NCBI GenBank assembly: GCA_039619475.1
Contig: CM077115.1
Span: 66,656,864-66,720,863, forward strand
Source: Icerya purchasi
Lineage: Eukaryota > Arthropoda > Insecta > Hemiptera > Monophlebidae
DNA: 64,000 bases
Direction: 5' to 3'
Position numbers and translations under genes: made by a program. Positions 1-11,772 of this stretch are shown piece after piece; position 1 is the first letter of the stretch, and each line of letters starts with the position of its first letter. The notes below the pieces were generated by a model. That model had not been told where the DNA came from and did not search any database. It worked only from the letters and a program-made list of their open reading frames with translations.

Positions 1-603
1 TCTTTTGCTTGACCTACCAGCGTGTGTGCAACTAACGTTCTTCGGCTCTTGTATTTTTAACTGTCACTCTTCAAATAAAGGAAAAAAGAGACAATAATGA
101 AATATACAAAAATGTTTAGGACAAATATTTACGTCATTTCAGTCAAAAATCCTTAAAAAGGGTTTAGTTTATATACTTTTTTGAGGCTGTGCCAAACCAA
201 ATTTGGACGTTGTCCGGCACGTGCCCGATTTCCAGGCAAAATATCAATTTCTTTTTCATTTTTTACTACCTATAAGGACAAAAAAAAAAATGAATTAAAC
301 GATAAGATTTTTTTAATTTTCCAAATTTTTTAACCGTATGAATTATTAACTCGTTTAAATCACAGAAACAAAAAAAAAAACAAGAGACATTATTTGACAT
401 AAGCGTATCCAGATTAAACTTGTTAATAATAACAGAAAATTAAGCAATCTAAATTGATTAAATTAAACATGTCGCTCAATTCCATTTAATTACTAATATA
501 TATAAATACACGCATATAATTTTTCAAACAGCTATTAAGTTTAGCAGAATCGTGAAGCTGTGCGAGATTCAGATATTTCATACAATACCTTGACATTTTA
601 TTA

Positions 604-1947
604 ACGACTTCGAAAAGAAGAAGTTATGTCGGCGCCAAGTATGTTTTTTTTTTTTTTTCTTTTTCGTGTTTGCTCGCGCATAATTTAGACCGAACTTGAT
701 GATTCGTTGTTCATTCGAAAGTACACCGGCCAGTAATGGCGTTGTACAAGTTTACCGTTGAGTTTCAGAGAACAATAAACGTTAAAAAAAAGGGCGTCCC
801 TTTAGAGACACATTTTTAGTATTATAATAAACGCACTTAAAATATTATTAATTTACCATGAAAATGTAAGTTGGAAAAAAAACAACTAATTTTTACTGTA
901 GCTAGACAAAAAATCAAAATATTATCAATCTTAATCACAAGACTCGAATAAATAAACCAGAAATCGCCACAAAGCTTGCTGTCAACGTGTACGTTTTGAT
1001 AATTTTTAACGATGTGAAGTGATTAGAGTGACTCTTTTCATTTATTAGAAATTGTACGGCTTACAGTGGTAGTCCATGAGTGCTGACGAACACCGGTGAG
1101 TAATTAAAATAAATGTCAAAAAAAAAAAAAAAAAAAAAAATTCCTCTATGTATTAAACTCTGCTTAATATAACCGGACAAAAATTAGTTGAAAAATTGTA
1201 ATTAGAATACATGGAGAAAATATGAATAGCCAAATTGTTTAAAATTAATTGAGCGGCGACGAACGGGAGTAACTGAAAGTATTATTAATGTAAGTGTAGA
1301 TTCGAATAAAGATAATAAATTTGAAAAAACCCGATTTACAAGCTCATCACCGATGGAATTTGAACGTTATATTCTTAAATCAATAATTGCGCTGAATAGA
1401 AGCTAGCATAATTTTGGGGGCTATCCCATCTCTTAAAAATATTTACACTAAAAATCGAGAAATAAAATAGGTTTATAAAGAAGAAATACCGATTTCAAAA
1501 TTTACTGCAAAAATTTAATAAACGCGGGCTATAAAAAGAGTAAAAAAGTAATTACTCGATTAATAATACACTTTGAAAATAAAATATACTACCTTAAGGG
1601 GATATTATGATAATTCCTAAACTACGTCCATAGCCTTATAATTAGAGTCTCTCGGTACACCGAATATTGCAACAATTAAGAACCGCATTAAATACTCCTA
1701 ATGTTAGTACTTTACAAAAAAAGGATTGCCTATATATATTGTGGTTCAATGCGGTTTCTTAATTGTTCTAATTTTTTTGGGGAATTTGGTGTACCGAGAT
1801 TCTAATAAGGTTTAAATTTTGTTCAAGAATATTATATCCTTCCCTTATAAGGTGGTACATTTTACGGTAAAATGTTTGTTATTTGTTATTATTATTAGCG
1901 CATTTTTATTAAGTATATAGAGTAAATTTTGAAGTCGGTGTTTTTTT
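604..1947 (+). repeat. Composite foldback element, family P copy 1 (tail left, palindrome right)
   Basis: The left edge is a tail module starting CGACTTCGAAAAGAAG near 605. The right part (about 1484-1947) is a long imperfect palindrome: its left arm reads AAATACCGATTTCAAAATTT and its right arm ends AAATTTTGAAGTCGGTG. The arms also share TACYACCTTA, TCTCGGTACACC and CAATTAAGAA blocks around a centre near 1715. The same two-part architecture recurs at 18838-19650, 21516-22384, 61786-62994 and from about 63560 to the window end. About 1181-1480 aligns with 63601-63900. No coding frame is present, so this is best read as a non-autonomous DNA element; the superfamily is not identified. Confidence 0.75.
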
Positions 1948-2168
1948 TCTTTCTAAAACTATTCTTATAAAATTTAAAAAATTAATATTTTTCTTAGTTA
2001 TATGTTCTCTTTTCGTGAATGAGCATAAGCACAGATGTTTAATACAAAACTAAGGTGGTACGCGGCTACGTACAAGAGAGATCAGTGTCCAATAATTGTG
2101 TAAATCTTTAAAAAAATACAAAATCGTCCAACAACCAGGTCATTACGCTGGTGTTCGAAGTGCTGTTT

Positions 2169-2170
<2 letters not shown>

Positions 2171-2205
<35 letters not shown>
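2171..2205. repeat. (TA)n microsatellite
   Basis: An uninterrupted run of TA dinucleotides, directly visible. Confidence 0.97.
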
Positions 2206-2208
<3 letters not shown>

Positions 2209-3000
2209 ATCGAAGACACGAGTTCTGCGTTACATTTAGAGAGGTCTTCCGTCATGACTAAAAACTAAAATCGTTAAATTTTTGTGGGGAGAGAAATTTT
2301 TTTCGTTGTGATTTAGTTGGCGGGGTAAAAAGTGTTTAAAACAGAGCATCTAATTGTCTGCTCAATTATGAAACACATCGGATTTGAAACAGTTATTGTA
2401 ATAGGCAGCGGTGTGTTTAGATCGAGCTGGGTTCGAATTCTCGCGAAATTAAAAATGGTAAAACCGAATTATATTAAGCTGGGAACGAACGTAACTTCAG
2501 AAATGAGTTTGAGGGTATGTGATGAAAATGAATGATCAATGAAGAATTGGTGCTTCTCAATAGGGGGCTACCAGAAAGTAAGAGTAAAAAGTAAATAGCT
2601 TAATTTATGTAATATATGAAAAATCATATTTTATTAATGAAAATAAAATATTTAAATTTAAGCAATTTAAGAAATAAATGAATATAATATTATAATGGGA
2701 TAACACTTTACTTTTTTCCAAGTGTAATCGAAAGAATTAACAATAATATTTATATACCAAATTATTTTAACACGGGCCTTGGAATATTTAAGAATTATCT
2801 GAAAAAACTTTAAATTTCAGATTCAATATATAAGACGTAATTTACAGAATAATATATAGCATACATTTTACACGGCAGCAATAGCAATAACGTAATATTT
2901 AATGGTGGTATCGATGAACTTACAAATAAACTTTTTAAGGAATTTCATAAATTTATAATGAAATCGATTATCGTAAAAATAGAGTATACATCTATATTAA
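2206..3000. other. No gene seen
   Basis: AT-rich sequence. The only open frame (2332-2535) has no recognisable domain. A box-B-like GGTTCGAATTC near 2427 lacks a properly spaced box A. Confidence 0.6.
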
Positions 3001-3740
3001 AAGATCCTAGTATCATCTACAACGCTGTCTTGTCCATTTTCTTTCCTCTCACTACTTCATCTGTGTGTTGATTTGCTGTGGGTTCCCAGCCATATGAGCA
3101 TTAAAGGTAATGAGACGGCTAATTCCTTGGCTCGAGTTGCTGCTTCCTCTCGTTCCTTTTCTTAAAAAAAATTCCATCCTCTAACTTGAATTTCCTATGT
3201 ACTAAGTTTCAACTCAGATTTTTGGTCAGATATTTACCCCTCTTCGTTTCGTAACGATCAATCCCCTTTAATCTGCCTATTCATCCCCTAATCTTCGTTT
3301 CTAATATCTGGTGTTCTTTGAGTTTCCTTCACTTCCCCGTTCTGTTGTCATTTCTATGATCCGCTTGCGTTTTGGCCATTCTGCTTTCCCTTTCTCTCGT
3401 TTTCGCTGTTCCCTTGTCTCCTTTCCAAATTGTCCTCTCCGACCCAACAAAGCGGTGGTTTGCGACGCCATTAATTTTTTTTTTTTTGAGTGTCCATTCC
3501 TTTCTGTCGAACGTTGAATTCTATATTCTTGTCTGCTGAAACTCGAACTACTCCTTATTGCGCATCTTATATTTTGTCCTTCCCCTCGCTATCCATTATT
3601 TCATCCATTAGTAGTAGTTCCTTTATATTGTCTATATCTAACCGAATCAAAATTTAACTGACGCTCTTTTCTTTCTTCTTTTTTGTGTAGGTCCTTAGCT
3701 GATGTGCCCAAAAGGGGGGTTTAAAAAAAAAACTATATAT
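3001..3740 (+). mobile_element. LINE-A non-LTR retrotransposon, 3' fragment (RNase H end and C-terminus)
   Basis: At 3067-3150 the plus strand reads VDLLWVPSHMSIKGNETANS, which is the last catalytic block of the RNase H domain of I-group non-LTR elements (WVPSH.GI.GNE..D). Downstream, in a shifted frame (3311-3517), come IRLRFGHS and a C-terminal segment ending FFFECPFLSVER, the usual position of the Cys/His knuckle. The 3' end is GTAGGTCCTTAGCTGATGTGCCC followed by A-rich and (TAA)-like sequence near 3720-3780. Frameshifts and stops make it non-functional. It shares its 3' terminus with the copies at 9.1, 11.3, 24.9, 31.6 and 36.8 kb. The exact 5' truncation point is not resolved. Confidence 0.8.
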
Positions 3741-4039
3741 TTTAAATAGATAAGTATAATAATAATAATGTAATAATGTAAAATAGGATTAAATTTAGAT
3801 TTGGACACGTTAATCAACCATTATGGAAATATTGTAAGTAATAAATAAATATATTATGTGGAAAAAAGGATTAAGTTTTGTTGTTAGAAACCTACATTAC
3901 TATAATAACAACAGCGACGAAATACCGGGATTAAAACTTTCGTCGATCACACTAAATTAACATTGCTTCGGACCAGATTGGCATTCGTATTTTTTTTAAA
4001 CCGTAACGCTCTGCTCAATAGTATTGTTTTTTTATTTTT

Positions 4040-4642
4040 TTTATTAACGTATTTGTTAGTGGCGATATTAGCCCAAGATATGGAAAAGAGGAGAAGATAA
4101 ATTTATACTCTTATGCGCTTAAGAACAGAGGATAAAAGTAATTCAAGGACAGGAATAACTGAAGCAAAGGAAAGAGAATACAAGCAGCACCAATAGAGGG
4201 AGAAGAGGGATTTCAAATTTTAATAGCGAAGAATAGAAGGACGCACATTCAAATAAAACATGATATCAGGATCATAATGAAAGTATATGGATTGCGAATG
4301 AAAGGGACAAAATGGAATAGAAGTAGATGAAAACCGTGAAAATGATCTAGGAAGGAGACAATGATTAAAGCCAAGTCGACAAATAGCAGTGATTGCAGAG
4401 GGTTTAAGAGAGGGCAAATATCAAGAAAACTGCGGTCGAGGAAGAAGAGATGGCTAAAGAGAGAGGTAAAAGGAGGCGGGATTAGAAAATGAAGAAGAAT
4501 AAGAGTTGGATTCAGCGACTGAGGAGAGAAGAACAATATTATAGGCCGAAAATGCGCTCAAAAATGCACCCCTGAAAATAGAAGAATGGGCTAAGGAATC
4601 GACCATCTCATTGCCTTTAATACCCGAATGACCATGAATCCG
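4040..4642 (-). mobile_element. LINE-A type retrotransposon, 3' fragment
   Basis: The minus strand at about 4580-4642 encodes LRIHGHSGIKGNEMVDSLAH, the RNase H block containing the HSG, GNE and final Asp positions. The rest (toward 4040) is purine-rich on the plus strand and aligns in style and order with the copies at 22.45-22.93 and 31.37-31.83 kb; all three share the 3'-end block GATATTAGCCCAAG or GAATATTAGCTYAAA. Two overlapping minus-strand frames (4220-4417 and 4249-4536) are pieces of the decayed ORF. It lies tail-to-tail with the copy ending at 3740. Confidence 0.8.
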
Positions 4643-4825
4643 CAGAAGATAGATCTCAATTTTGTTAATTTATCTTCAATAACAGATCAAAACGTAATTC
4701 AACTAACTTCCCGACTGGAGTGCACAATCGCTTTTCTTAGGTATACAAAATTACCTCAATTTCAAGTGTGCTAATTTCTTATTAGTTTTGATAACGGCAT
4801 CATGTTGGAGTCCCATATATGTAAC

Positions 4826-4827
<2 letters not shown>

Positions 4828-4857
<30 letters not shown>

Positions 4858-4862
4858 TAATA
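4828..4862. repeat. (TAA)n microsatellite
   Basis: AATAATAAT repeats with a late ATG variant. Runs like this often mark the 3' tail of I-group LINEs, but no attached element is evident here. Confidence 0.9.
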
Positions 4863-6020
4863 GTAATGAAAGCTACAAGAAAAACTATCAACGGGAAGAA
4901 TAGAGTAAAGTGTTGCTAATACGATAGAAGAATTTCTAGAGCAGCATTCGGTAGGATTTTATTTTTCGATTTAAGTTGGAGGTTTCGCGTAATTTACAAT
5001 ATTTCTGACAACAACTTCATTAGTCGAGTTGCAGTTTGAAAAGAAAAAAAGGGAGGCGCAGAAATAAGAAAACGTTTTACCTGAAGCATAAATCAAATCT
5101 TTGATACATGGTGATTAATTACAATATTTACTTTTCAGTACATAAACGGTAAACGCTACTTACTCGTTTACCACGTTTATTCCGGAATCTTCGTTGTTTT
5201 TGGATGGTGCAATTGTACGTGAATGAACTTTCTAGAAAGGAAAAAAACTGGATTTTAGAGGAAAGACACTTTTGAAAATCTAGAAGAAATCGGCAATTGT
5301 GATGACGATTCGGATATTACTTTACGGAATATTCAAGATTCGTTACAATTTTAAAGAGAGCTTGATGGGAAGTGAAAGATATCGTGCCTGTCATCTGAAT
5401 ACAAAAGAGTATTAAAAAATAGAAACCATCAGATGGCGCGTAGACGTGAGACAGTAGGACGAGTGGAACGGAACTCAAATATTCCGGTTATAATTTTTAA
5501 AATATTTTATATTTTGCGAAATAATTATTTTATAATTATTAGTGCGCTTGTTGAGTGATTTATATTTAAAATGTTAAAGTTGGCTTTTTTTAAAATTTTC
5601 ATATTACAATTTTTTTTGTAAATGTTTAGATAAATTTCCGTTTTACTCTCGTCCACATGTAAATATAACTCTTATTTTTAGGCAATAAAAAAAAACCATA
5701 TACGACGCCCCGAGTAAATAAGAACTAGCGGTGTTTTAATTTTCGTATCATAATTTTTCCATTTATTGCCGTGATTATAAGAAAGTCGAAAAAAAAAAAA
5801 TCAATAATAGCAATATTTAGTTTTTAACAAAGTTACAACTGTTGCCGACTGCTTTTTCGAAAAATCAAATTATTTTCGTATCGCAACATTAAAATTAAAA
5901 TTTTCCTTAAGAACAGCGTGTCACAGAATTTGAAACGTTCGGTCCGCTGTAAATTACATATAGTTTGTAAATTGTTTTAGTTGTAAATGTATTTCTTTCC
6001 TCGGGTAGCCTAGTAGCAAC
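4863..6020. other. No gene seen
   Basis: AT-rich DNA with no convincing open frame, repeat boundary or RNA gene. Confidence 0.55.
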
Positions 6021-6059
6021 GATGTTCGATTACCAAACCAGAAGTCAGTTCGTGCCTCG

Positions 6060-6212
6060 TTCCGAGGTATATATACCTAATCTAAAATTGAATATTGGTT
6101 GTACACCGGAGAAATCTGGTAAAGTAGGATCTTCTCATGAGAAAGGATCCGACCACAGTATTCTTTTCAGATCCATTAGATTCTTCGGTATACTATGAAA
6201 GGCTTAACAAAG
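6060..6212. repeat. Dispersed repeat D, copy 1
   Basis: Shares ordered blocks with 51031-51165 in the same orientation: AGGTATATACCTAATCT, GAGAAATCYGGTAAAGTA, CAGTATTCT and AGATCCATTAG. The copies are diverged and have indels. No coding potential or family is recognised. The two loci may be remnants of one transposon type. Confidence 0.6.
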
Positions 6213-6429
6213 CCCGTAATATTTTATCATACTTTTTACTTCTTGTTGTAATAATTGCCATGCGTACCTATCCTGTACAGCTAGAATATAAGAAATTACG
6301 ACTGAAGAAGATCTCGTTCACTATATGAAAATGTCTATAATTGTGCCGCCGAAAAAAAACAAATTAGATTCCAGTGATCTCATACGTGGTTTTTACGGAA
6401 AATTCGTATTCTAAACAAAATTACCCGTA

Positions 6430-7890
6430 AAAATGAACTTTTTTCGGTTGTTTTTTTCCTTTTTTGTTTTTATTAACTCATCTCTGGGAGAGTTCAGCGA
6501 AGCGCTGCTGGTTGGCCTCCTTATGTTGGACACCCTAGAGTTATATCGTCGCGCAAACGGGGGAAGTCAAAGGGACAGACAACTTTTTCGACAGTGTTCA
6601 TTTTTTACCGATCTGTCTCATGCCTCCTCTCCGGCTAGAAGCTATAAACTTTCCGCAATGTTCTCGGGCCCAATTTTACCGGAACCGAGTGACTTTCGAA
6701 TTCGCGCGTCAGTTTCTTCATCCGCGCTCTCCTTGAAGAATTTTTAACGTACGCAGCAGTTACGCTGGTCAATCCGAAACGGTTTTTTCCATTCAGTAGT
6801 ATAGGGCGGAATGGAGCGTTCGGGCGGATTGTCTTCTTTTTACATTCCACTTCGTAGCGACGAGATGGCATGTTGAGATTAAGTGAAAATTCCTGGAAGG
6901 CATATTTCGCGTGCGCGCCGGCCCAGTGTTTATGCGGAGAGATGGTTCTGCTCGACGTTTGCGCATACTAATTCGACCCGATCTAGACACGGAAAACCTA
7001 TGCGCTCGATTATCACCCGCACATAGGAAGCCGACCGAACCTCGCCACCGCCGCCGCCGTCGTCGTCACAGTCGACGTCGGTTTGTCTTGGATTTTTCGA
7101 AAAATTATAACGTACCGGTTGTCGGGATGGCGTGTGTTATGCGCGCAAGTGTCGATTTCGAATAAGATTCCGGAGTGCGACTCCTGCAGGAGATGCAGCA
7201 GCGCACTGACAGCGCGGCAAGTTCCAGCTGTCAGTTGCCGCATCGCTGGATGGTCCGATAGGTAGGTGTATCCTCCCACAATGGCAGAAAAGCGAAACGC
7301 ATTAATATTCAAATTTGTCCAGCAACCTCGTTCCAGTTTCTTATTTATATTGCACAGCTCTCCAGTACGCCGTACAGATTTGTATCATGTTAAAGTTAAA
7401 TTATAATCGATACGCAGAGAAGATCGCTGCTGATAAAATGAGATGATGATAGCGTTTACCGTTATTCGAAAAGCCACGTTTGCCCGTACTGATATCAAAA
7501 ATTTAAGTCTTTTTTTTTTTTCTTTTCTTTTTTCGTTGGTTATTTTTTTCTTCTTGTTGGATATTAGAAAGAAAGAGAAAAGAAAATCACCAGTCGAATA
7601 CGTACGGATAAATAATAGCGTACGGTCGAGGGATGGATGTGCATCCCGTTTGGAATCTTAAATCGATTGGCGGAATGCACACGCGAGCTATTTAGAAGTG
7701 ATTAAACAGAGTGTCGATTTTCGTGCTCTGATTTTGACTGTTTCAATCACCGACAGAAAAGGTGTGTGCACTGCCGTTATCACTACTATCATCGCCGTTT
7801 TAATGCCGTGATATCGATATCTGTTCATTTTTTTATATTCTTATGAGTTTTTTTTTTTTTTTTTTTTGTTTTTGTTTTTAGTTATTTTTC
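6430..7890. other. CpG-richer stretch without a recognisable gene
   Basis: This interval is visibly richer in G, C and CpG than its surroundings (for example the CCG/CGT-rich run near 7040-7080). It lies just upstream of the candidate first exon at 8003. Several short frames overlap on both strands (6433-6747 plus, 7013-7312 minus and others). None has a recognised domain, and the overlap suggests chance frames in GC-richer sequence. A promoter or 5' UTR region is possible but unproven. Confidence 0.35.
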
Positions 7891-8002
7891 TTTTAGATTT
7901 GTGCGTGCGCTGAAATTTACAATCGTGTTACCTAGTGTAGCAATAAAAGAAGAATAAAAAAAAACTGGTAGGAGACACTCCGGCTTGGCCATCATTCCTC
8001 AT

Positions 8003-8014
8003 ATGGCCGACAAG
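8003..8014 (+). CDS. Candidate first coding exon (M-A-D-K) with consensus splice donor
   Basis: ATGGCCGACAAG is followed immediately by GTAAGT, a perfect 5' splice-site consensus, so the segment could be a very short first coding exon encoding M-A-D-K. Upstream, a T-rich tract followed by TTTCTTTTAG near 7885-7895 could be an acceptor for a 5' UTR exon, and the preceding CpG-richer block could hold a promoter. No downstream exon was identified, so the product is unknown. An ATG near a GTAAGT can occur by chance, and confidence is low. Confidence 0.25.
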
Positions 8015-8671
8015 GTAAGTTTTTAACGGATTTAATGCAATATCAACTTTCATCGGTGCTGAGATGACTTTGACGGTAATTTTCACCGATATGTGACATT
8101 GATAGATCTTTTCGAATGATGTAAAAAATTGCGGTAGTGTTACCGTTATTACATGCGAAATTTCGACAGTGACTGTTTGAGCAGAATATGTTTATATAAC
8201 ACGTGTTTTGTTTAAATTTTTATGCGTGCTGCTCAATTTTGCTCGCTATGGTATATGTATGTAATTTTTGCCCACTTGCAAATATAAATTTCTTACCTGT
8301 AGGTGCAGTTATAAATCTGGTGCAGAAACGTTATTCTTAGGCTACCCCTCTTTAGAAAAAATATCCTAAAAAAATGTCCCAATTTTATGTAACGTTTGTT
8401 ATATTTTATAGGATGTTTGTGATTGTTGTTTAAAAAATGTCACAATTTTATGTAACGAAATATGTAACGAAAAAATGTCTTAATTTTATATAATGAAAGT
8501 TAAATGTTAGGATAGGATTTTTGTGATTACGTTATTTTTTTTGTGTTGATGCCAGTAAGAATTACGTTGTCAATTTTGATCATTTTATACAAAGTATAGA
8601 AGAGAAAGAGACAGAAATGAAAACAAGAGCGGTCAAGAGGCACAGCCCCTTGCGAGGCTAAAATGGCCGAG

Positions 8672-8672
<1 letters not shown>

Positions 8673-8726
<54 letters not shown>
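8673..8726. repeat. (TA)n microsatellite
   Basis: A long uninterrupted TA run. Confidence 0.97.
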
Positions 8727-8728
<2 letters not shown>

Positions 8729-9080
8729 GTTGTTTGTTAATTATTGTAGTTAATAAAACTATGAATGTAATAGTAAATTGTTATTGAGTTTATAATTTTA
8801 TTGTTCCATAAATCTCTTATATTTGAATTATACTATTAAATTATACCACTGAATTGTATTATTGCATTTTATTACTATTGAATGTTGTATTCAAAATCTA
8901 TAAAATTTTTATACAGTAAATAGAAAATTAACGAATTGGAATAGTTTTAAAAACTACGTCCTCTTCATTGCACGATATACAACCATTTACTGCAATACCC
9001 ATCTTGTATCAGTTCAAAATGTTTTGTGCCCTGTTAATATATTTGTGATGATGCAAGATGGTGTTTAAAGGGTTTATCCG
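8727..9080. other. No gene seen
   Basis: AT-rich spacer between the TA run and a LINE-A fragment. Confidence 0.6.
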
Positions 9081-9082
9081 AA

Positions 9083-9530
9083 TTCTTTCTTCAGCGGTGT
9101 GTTACGGATATATTGTAACATACTCCTTTTCCTTTTATCTGTCAGTTCAACCTATTTTTTCTTCCAAACTCCTGCTGTTGTCTCCATTATTCGCCTACCT
9201 CTTTTAACCATATCCTTTTATTTTCCTTCCGCTTCTTCTTTACACTGTCCTCTTCATTCGAATGATGCAGTTGTCTACGATTACTGCGTGTTTATTAAGT
9301 GTTCATCTCTTTCGGAGGAGCGTTCGGCTCTGTATTTGCTTAAGCTTGGTCTTTATACTTCTTATTATGCTCGTTGTGCCCTGTTCTTTCCTTCGCCACA
9401 TATTATTCCTGCTACTTGTTCCTTCCTATTAATGATATCTGCTCGGCTCGTTATTTAACCTTTCATGTTTATTTTTAATTGTTTCTAGGTAAAAGTCCTT
9501 GGTTGACCAGCCCCCTAAAAGAAAAAAAAT
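9083..9530 (+). mobile_element. LINE-A retrotransposon, 5'-truncated 3' end
   Basis: The frame 9099-9458 encodes a C-terminal segment including SLSEERSALYLLKLGL and a following ICxFL-type end. It parallels the 3.3-kb copy (LSVERS) and the 36.8-kb copy (LSAERSSLYLPLLKS). The 3' UTR TTTCTAGGTAAAAGTCCTTGG, then TTGACCAGCCC and an A-rich tail, matches the other family members. The 5' junction is approximate. No function is retained. Confidence 0.75.
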
Positions 9531-10930
9531 CTTTTCCATTATATATAATACATTTATATATGTGTATATTATAAAAGAGAAAACGATTCGTTTAGTTCAA
9601 CGTGGCCATATTTTTAAAAAAATAAAATCGCATAATATTATTTATTACTGTCCTCTTTTTTGTTAATTTTTTTTTTTTTTTTTAAATTTTACATGCTATA
9701 TTTTTATTTTATTTAAAATGTTAATAAAAAACGAATCAAGACGTGAATAATTTTTTTTTTTTTTTTATTTCATTTTATAATTTTCTATGTATATTTAATT
9801 TGATAAAAATAGATAAACATTGCGCAATTCGACAAAGTAAACAGATCGCTTTTAAAAATCATTAATTTTCATTATAAAATGATAATGTTGCTCTGGGTAC
9901 TATTATTTATAAAAACTTCGAAACTCACAAACACACTGACGAAATTTTAAGAGGAACATAAACGGAAATATTCTAAAAAAGGTTCGCTACATTGCTTTTA
10001 TTTTGTTTGGTTTTTTATTCGTTGTTGATGCTGAATTGACGGTTTTTGTATAAGTAAAAATGTTACTAAAGTAGCACTTGGTAAGTTTAATGAAAAAATT
10101 CGTTCGAAGACAGGGGCAAAGTAGTCGTTCGTTTTTATTTTTAAATTATCGTGGAAATTCGTACAATTATTATTTCCGTAGTAGCCGCTGCATTCAAAAT
10201 TCTAATTCGGTTTCCATAAACGATTATTTTGGCGAACCGTATAAATTGGTGGGCAAATCGACAGTTCGTGTTTCGATTTAATTCTGAACGGTACCGTACC
10301 GAGCATTATATTCTCAAAATAATAATAACAAACAGATTCTCATTGACTTTGACACGTCACTTTTACAAAGACCTATGGCATCGGTATAATTTAGCCATGG
10401 TAATGTGTATGTAATGCCCTTTTTTTTTCTTTCTCCGTTAACTATTCCTCGTTTCCTCAGGTTCCTCGCCTTTTTTAATGCCGTCCTGTCTTTTCTTTTA
10501 GAAAACATTTTTCTCTCGATTTCAAAGTTATCGCGGATCAGTAACTGCTTAGAACGCCGTCAAATAAAAAGATAATTCAACTAAAGAATACATTTTCGTT
10601 AATATTTATTTTTATTTTGTCTTCGGTATTTCAGTGACATTCAAATTTTACTCAAACAAAACACTACTGAGCCTAACTATTCACGTGTAAGCCGGTTTTT
10701 GACATTTATTTCATTATAACGTATTTAGAAATGGATATTATATTAAACTAGATAGATGATATCCCGAAATTCTTTCCGAGATCAACTTTGCCGATGATAT
10801 TTTTTTTAGTTGAGAGACAACAAACTTTATATTCCATTTACTAACTAAACTGTCACTAATATAATGTAAACTTAAATATAAACAAAGACATTGATACGAT
10901 ATATGAAAGTGTATATGCACATTTGTTTAG
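9531..10930. other. No gene seen
   Basis: AT-rich sequence with several poly(T) runs. The short frames at 10078-10281 and 10229-10414 overlap each other and have no recognisable domain. Confidence 0.55.
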
Positions 10931-10939
10931 AAGTCAGAA

Positions 10940-11700
10940 GGTTTTTTTTTGGGATCGCCAGCGAAGAACCTTTGCCCAATAGTACAAAAAAAGAAGAGGG
11001 TTAGTTAAATACTGATTCGATCACAAATAGCCACAATTAAGGGACCCAGCACTGGGATAATGGACTGGGAGGTGACAGAATGTATGGGGAGAACCGGGAA
11101 GTCTAAGATATAACAAATCGGAATAAAGAATTGCATGTTCTGACGAAGGGAAAGAACATTCGACGAAGATATAGCTTCATGATTCGGATGAAGATGACAC
11201 TTAGGAGAGGCAGTTATATGAAAAAGAGAAGGTAATTCATAGTACGACGAGATGTTTTTTTTTTTTTTGCGGCGAGTTTGATATCTAAACAGATGTGGTA
11301 TTGTAGTTAGCTACTTTTTTTTTTTTTTTTCAATATAAAATAATATTATTTTGTATTTTATTTTTTGGGCGCGCCAAAGGCCTAACAACTAGAAAAATTA
11401 AACGAAGAATTAAATCGAGAGACGATTAGAAATAGAGCTTAGGAAAGATTGAAGTACAGGTATTATAGTTGGAAATGGAAATGAAAGGATAAAATTATAA
11501 GAAGCAGGAAGACCCAGTGCTACGATTTTGGAGTACAAAGCAGAGCGTTCAGAAGCGAGGGTAGGGTAGTTAGCTACTTTGTATCTAGCGGTTGATGGCC
11601 GAACAAAGCAGAAAGGAATCGTTGTGTATGATGGTAGAGAGCGAAGCGGCCCTCGCTTTCAGATAAAACATAAATCTAAAAATAGTCATTAATTTTCGCT
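10940..11700 (-). mobile_element. LINE-A retrotransposon fragment, host of a nested LINE-A
   Basis: The plus strand starts with a T run followed by GGGATCGCCAGCGAAGAACC, the reverse complement of the LINE-A 3' end (compare 24660). The purine-rich body continues to about 11230 and, beyond the nested insertion at 11318-11565, to about 11700. It is heavily mutated. A further tiny T-tailed insertion may sit at 11254-11290. Confidence 0.65.
11318..11565 (-). mobile_element. Nested LINE-A insertion with 15-bp TSD
   Basis: GTAGTTAGCTACTTT occurs at 11303-11317 and again, identically, at 11566-11580. Between them lies a T tract, AT-rich sequence and GGGCGCGCCAAAGGCCTAAC followed by CTAGAAAAATTAAA, the reverse complement of the LINE-A 3' UTR. 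The purine-rich body includes the reverse complement of the ERSALY-coding block. This is a 248-bp, 5'-truncated minus-strand insertion. The perfect TSD shows that it is younger than the LINE fragment around it. Confidence 0.88.
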
Positions 11701-11772
11701 AAAAATCCTGTCAAGGACCGGTAGGTGAAAGTATTACACACTTCGTACGGGCAGTTGCATTTTTAAACTATT

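Noticed and set aside
2415..2445. tRNA box B (GGTTCGAATTC)
   Set aside because: The candidate box A is only about 15 bp upstream, too close for a tRNA gene, and there is no A tail.
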